A stretch of DNA of 64,000 nt, from the NCBI RefSeq assembly GCF_030211955.1, contig NZ_JASODI010000006.1, positions 60,158 through 124,157 on the forward strand. Direction: 5' to 3'. Of this stretch, positions 60,834 through 64,000 are shown one piece after another (the stretch's first letter is position 1; each line of letters opens with the position of its first letter). The notes under the pieces were generated by a model. That model saw nothing but the letters and a program-made list of their open reading frames with translations, did not search any database and was not told where the DNA came from. The position numbers and the translations under genes were made by a program. The DNA comes from Corynebacterium frankenforstense. Its GTDB lineage: Bacteria > Actinomycetota > Actinomycetes > Mycobacteriales > Mycobacteriaceae.

Positions 60834-61049
60834 GGCCTTATTCTCTCATATGCACCCCCTGTGAACCACCTGGCAGGTGGAGATATTAGCCACGGCGCAC
60901 GGGACGTAGTGCGGAAGAACTCACGGAAACAGGGGCGGACGGGACGTCGGCAATGTAGCGTGCATCACAAACGAACGGTGATTCGTATCGCCGTCGCATA
61001 ACCCCGTACGCACACGGAAACCCACACACCCGTGCCCGAGGAGGCCGAC
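60834..61049. promoter_or_regulatory. divergent gap with motif copy
   Basis: 216 bp between the lipoprotein and the acyl-CoA dehydrogenase. Contains one dispersed-motif copy (60943-60954, GACGTCGGCAAT). CCACCTGGCAGGTGG (60868-60882) is a short inverted repeat. No gene seen. Confidence 0.35.
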
Positions 61050-62288
61050 ATGTCCCTGCAGCCCACCCCGCACCCCGAGGCCAAGAAGCTCACCGACGCC
61101 GACTACCCCGACTTCCTGCTGCTCGACGCCGACCTGCCCGCCGACGTCATCGAGCTGCGCGACCGCATCCGCGCCTTCGGCCGCGACGTCGTCTTCGACG
61201 TGATCAACGAGTACTGGGAGCGCGCCGAGTTCCCGCCCGAGGTGGTCAAGGGCCTGGCCGAGCTCGGCATCGCCGGCGGGCAGATCTCCGGCTACGGCTG
61301 CCCGGGCCACTCCGAGCTGGCCATGGGCATCGTCGCCCGCGAGCTGGCCATGATCGACGGCTCCGTCAACACCTTCTTCGGCGTGCACTCCGGGCTCGGC
61401 ATGGGTGCCATCCACACCCTCGGCGACGAGGAGCAGCGCCAGCGCTGGCTGCCGGCGATGGCGCGCTTCGAGAAGACCGGCGCGTTCGGCCTGACCGAGC
61501 CCTACCACGGCTCCGACTCGGTCTCCCTGGAGACCTCCGCACGCCGCGAGGGCGACGAGTGGGTGCTCAACGGCCACAAGCGCTGGATCGGCAACGGCCA
61601 CCAGGGCGACGTGATCGTCGTCTTCGCCCGCGGCGAGGCCGACGGCCAGGTCAAGGCCTTCGTGGTGGAGAAGCGCGGGGACGGCAGCTACCCGGAGGGC
61701 TACCGGCCGACGGCGATCGAGGGGAAGTTCGGCAAGCGCGCCATCCAGCAGGCCGACATCGAGATCGAGGACCTGCGCATCGCCGAGACCAACCGCCTGC
61801 AGAACTGCAACAGCTTCAAGGACGTCAACAAGGTCCTCGGCGCCACCCGCGGCGGCGTGGCGTGGGAGGCCGCCGGGCACGGCGTTGCCGCCTTCGCCGT
61901 GGCGCGCCAGTACGCGCTGGACCGCACCCAGTTCGGCGCCCCGATCGCCGGCTACCAGCTCGTGCAGGAGAAGCTGGCCACGATGCTCGCCGGGGTCACC
62001 CAGAACGAGCTGCTGTGCCGCCGGATGATCGAGCTGATCGACCGCGGCGAGTTCACCCACGCGATGGCCTCCATGATGAAGATGCAGACCGTGCGCAACT
62101 CGCTCGAGGTCTGCCGCATCGGCCGCGACATGATGGGCGGCAACGGCGTGCTGCTGGAGAACCGCGTGGCCCGCCACCTCTCCGACATGGAGGTCGTGGC
62201 CACCTACGAGGGCACCGACTCCATGCAGGCGCTCATCCTCGGCCGCGAGATCACGGGCGTCTCCGCGTTCACGAGCGTGAAGCGGTAG
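61050..62288 (+). CDS. acyl-CoA dehydrogenase
   Basis: 412 residues. Start ATG at 61050 behind GAGGAGG; a GTG at 61032 is unlikely. FGLTEPYHGSDSVSLETSAR and WVLNGHKRWIGNGHQGDVIV are the family signatures, and VVATYEGTDSMQALILGREI contains catalytic Glu387. The GSVNTFFGVHSGLGMGAIHT block puts it in the acyl-CoA dehydrogenase group near glutaryl-CoA dehydrogenase, but with weaker similarity than the gene at 52540. Substrate unknown; no neighbouring beta-oxidation gene. Confidence 0.8.
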   Translation: MSLQPTPHPEAKKLTDADYPDFLLLDADLPADVIELRDRIRAFGRDVVFDVINEYWERAEFPPEVVKGLAELGIAGGQISGYGCPGHSELAMGIVARELAMIDGSVNTFFGVHSGLGMGAIHTLGDEEQRQRWLPAMARFEKTGAFGLTEPYHGSDSVSLETSARREGDEWVLNGHKRWIGNGHQGDVIVVFARGEADGQVKAFVVEKRGDGSYPEGYRPTAIEGKFGKRAIQQADIEIEDLRIAETNRLQNCNSFKDVNKVLGATRGGVAWEAAGHGVAAFAVARQYALDRTQFGAPIAGYQLVQEKLATMLAGVTQNELLCRRMIELIDRGEFTHAMASMMKMQTVRNSLEVCRIGRDMMGGNGVLLENRVARHLSDMEVVATYEGTDSMQALILGREITGVSAFTSVKR

Positions 62289-62373
62289 CGGGGCCGGCGC
62301 CGGAGGGGCGCGGGCGCATCAATTGACGACGTCGTCGTGGTCGCCGTGTGCGGTCATGCGCGGCCACGTGCGG

Positions 62374-62852
62374 TCATGCGCGCCGCAGGGCGGCGCGGGC
62401 GATCAGCCCGGCCAACTCACCGGGACGGCTCCACATCGGCCAGTGTCCTGTGGGCAGGTCGATGAACTCGACGTCGCCGAGCTTCGCGACCTCGGCGAAC
62501 ATCGGGTGCCCCGCCTGCGCCATCTCCCGGACCTGTCGCGCGGACATCGAGCAGCACACCATCGTGGTCGGCACGTGTGCGCGGGCCTCGTTGCCCAGCT
62601 CGACGGCGGCACGCATCACTCCCGCCGGCTCGGGCACCGCCCGTTCCCGGAAGCGGTCGAGGTGCGCGGCGCTCAGCCCCTCGAGGCTGGCCTGCGCACC
62701 GAGCACGTCGAAGGCCGGCAACGGCACCTCCGTGACGGACCCGGGCAGATCGGGGGCGTAGACGCTGCCCGGCATGACGGGGCCGGAGTCGACCCACACG
62801 CCCCGGCGGATCAGTTCGGGGTGCCGGTCGATCACGGCGGTGACCAGAGCGC
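62374..62852 (-). pseudogene. alpha/beta-hydrolase, 5' truncated
   Basis: The frame (MIDRHPELIRRGVWVDSGPV and on) gives the last 150 residues of an alpha/beta-hydrolase, ending with the usual FIDLPTGHWPMWSRP containing the catalytic His. The nucleophile elbow and first half are missing; upstream, at about 62853, GC content drops sharply. The break is therefore the edge of inserted DNA. Confidence 0.65.
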
Positions 62853-63037
62853 TTCACCAAACGCTACGACTCCGAACGCCAACGGAGACCACAGGCAAGT
62901 ACCTAACAAGATCAGCACAACCCGTACAAACCGAGCAGAGAACCGTGGCGACGAGCCATTGCCCAGCAAGAACCCCGAGACTGAGCACCGATCACCACAG
63001 AGCCCAACCAGCGCCCAGCCCAAGAAACTCCCGCAAG

Positions 63038-63930
63038 CTAAACCGCGAACCGCGACAGCGAGAATGAATCGTCAAGCACGTCTTCCTCCAAGACGGTTCG
63101 AGCAGCACGCTTCCCCAAGCCGCACGACATTTTGAAGCCTTTGCCGGACAGACCCCCGACCACCAACACCGACCTTGAGGAATCCACCCAATCGAACAAG
63201 AAATCACGATCGGACGTATAGAGATCCGGGTAACCGGTCGCACGGACGGGATATTTGCTCACCCCCCTCATGGCCGACCCCACTATCGTCCCGGCCTCCC
63301 GTAGCTCCTCGACACTCGCTGAAGAGTCAAAATCTAGCCCTCCCGGGGCGAAGTCCACCTCCTTATGCGGAACCAGGCCCGAAATTTTAACGTGCCGCCC
63401 GTCCAGGGCAGGAGCACCGTAAACATTCAAACCCCCAATCGTCCGAGAGAACACCGGAAACGCCGCCGGGGAGAAACCGTGACTCCGTGCCTGGAACCAA
63501 GTCATCAGCACCCGACGTGGAGAAGAAAAGCCAGCTAGCTTCGGGAGGAGCGAGGCGCCCCAAGCCCCAGCTGAAACGATGACACGATCGAACATTTCTA
63601 CGCGATCGCCAACTGACAACGCGACAGCTTCACCCCTGGTCGACACCCCAGAGACGGGATCGTTAACTACTTCTGCGCCATTCCTGCAGGCATCCTCTAC
63701 AGCGTCGTTGACGGCTAGGTCCGTGCGGAGAAAGCCTCCCGAAGGGTCGAAAAAACCAACCTCTCCATCCCTTAAGACATGCTGCGGAAACCGGCGAGCC
63801 ATTTCCGCACGGCCCAAGATTTCATAGTCCAGTCCGAATTTTTCGGCATAGTCAGAAAGCGTCCTTAGGGATCGCCCCTCAACGGGAACGATCGAAAGCG
63901 CGCCACACTCCACGAACACCTCTTGAGGTT
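63038..63930 (-). pseudogene. sarcosine oxidase-like FAD oxidase, 5' truncated
   Basis: 293 residues readable from a GTG at 63919, beginning FVECGALSIVP. This is the middle and C-terminal part of a DAO-family oxidase (RVIVSAGAWGASLLPKL, SRSVLVVGGLSGKGFKMSCG with the flavin-linking Cys region). The N-terminal FAD Rossmann motif is absent; a stop lies just upstream and an IS end follows. GC is much lower than in the rest of the window, which points to horizontal transfer. 62853-63037 holds no gene. Confidence 0.7.
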
Positions 63931-63942
63931 ACCCTCGTTTAG

Positions 63943-64000
63943 TGGACACCCAACTTGTACGGATGTTGTGTCCGTAGGAGAGGATGTTCATTGTGAGCCA
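63943..64000 (+). mobile_element. IS3-like element, end only
   Basis: TGGACACC (63943) and GTGTCC (63970-63975) form an inverted pair typical of the terminal region of IS3-group elements. GAGAGG precedes a possible start (ATG 63984 or GTG 63993) at the window edge. The element truncates the oxidase gene and continues beyond the window. Confidence 0.5.

Overview
The window is high-G+C actinobacterial chromosome, most probably from a Corynebacterium or close relative. The signs are the fadA2-fabG4-htdX arrangement known from mycolic-acid bacteria, an ArsR with the cysteine pattern of the C. glutamicum regulator, a maltokinase-cap-like protein, many leaderless starts (TANNNT, 7 nt, ATG), and AGGAG-type ribosome sites elsewhere. 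No rRNA or tRNA gene was seen.

Layout. 1-5.1 kb: lipid enzymes (thiolase, FabG4, MaoC dehydratase), a cap-like protein and an esterase. 5.1-8.7 kb: an AlbA_2/ATPase-type regulator with an unusually palindrome-rich promoter, a secreted SxxK protein and a DUF3800-like protein. 8.8-11.2 kb: housekeeping genes (alkyltransferase-like protein, VOC protein, S4 protein, LysE exporter). 11.2-20.8 kb: a complete subtype I-G (formerly I-U) CRISPR-Cas locus: csb1/cas7, csb2/cas5-cas6, cas3 with C-terminal HD, csb3, cas4-cas1 fusion, cas2, then an array of nine full repeats plus one decayed end repeat. 20.9-25.4 kb: SDR, AlkB, an acetyltransferase and a strongly codon-biased secreted acidic protein. 25.4-38.3 kb: HrpB, a broken TSUP permease, AbrB-type membrane protein, DUF885 peptidase, sirtuin, ROK regulator, an ars module (arsO-arsR / acr3), gamma carbonic anhydrase, HAD phosphatase and a small membrane protein. 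38.3-51.4 kb: nitroreductase, M20 amidohydrolase with AbgT transporter, DUF6541 membrane protein, FAD dehydrogenase, and an ABC exporter divergent from a two-component system. 51.5-52.5 kb: a Panacea-Doc toxin-antitoxin pair. 52.5-58 kb: a probable glutarate/dicarboxylate module (GcdH-like dehydrogenase, LysR, CoA-transferase, TRAP-like permease, small His-rich protein). 58-64 kb: a decayed ImmA/IrrE-DUF4411 pair, a repetitive lipoprotein, an acyl-CoA dehydrogenase, then lower-GC DNA with two truncated genes and the edge of an IS3-like element.

Most notable observation. About 0.9 kb upstream of the cas operon, between the S4 and lysE genes, lies a single-unit pseudo-array (10367-10474): a degenerate repeat keeping the 3' handle of the CRISPR repeat, a 35-nt spacer, and the first 8 nt of a second repeat. 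Counted from its first base, the spacer matches the cas promoter at positions 1-5, 7-11 and 13-14, with mismatches exactly at 6 and 12, the positions that type I Cascade leaves unpaired. This is what is expected of a cas-regulating crRNA-like RNA (CreR) with which the effector would autorepress its own genes. I am not aware of a description in a I-G/Csb3 system of an actinobacterium.

Other patterns: a dispersed polar motif (GRCGTCGGCAA) in about ten copies, Gly/Ala/Ser-rich insertions and short tandem repeats inside otherwise conserved proteins, and several operator-like palindromes in promoters.
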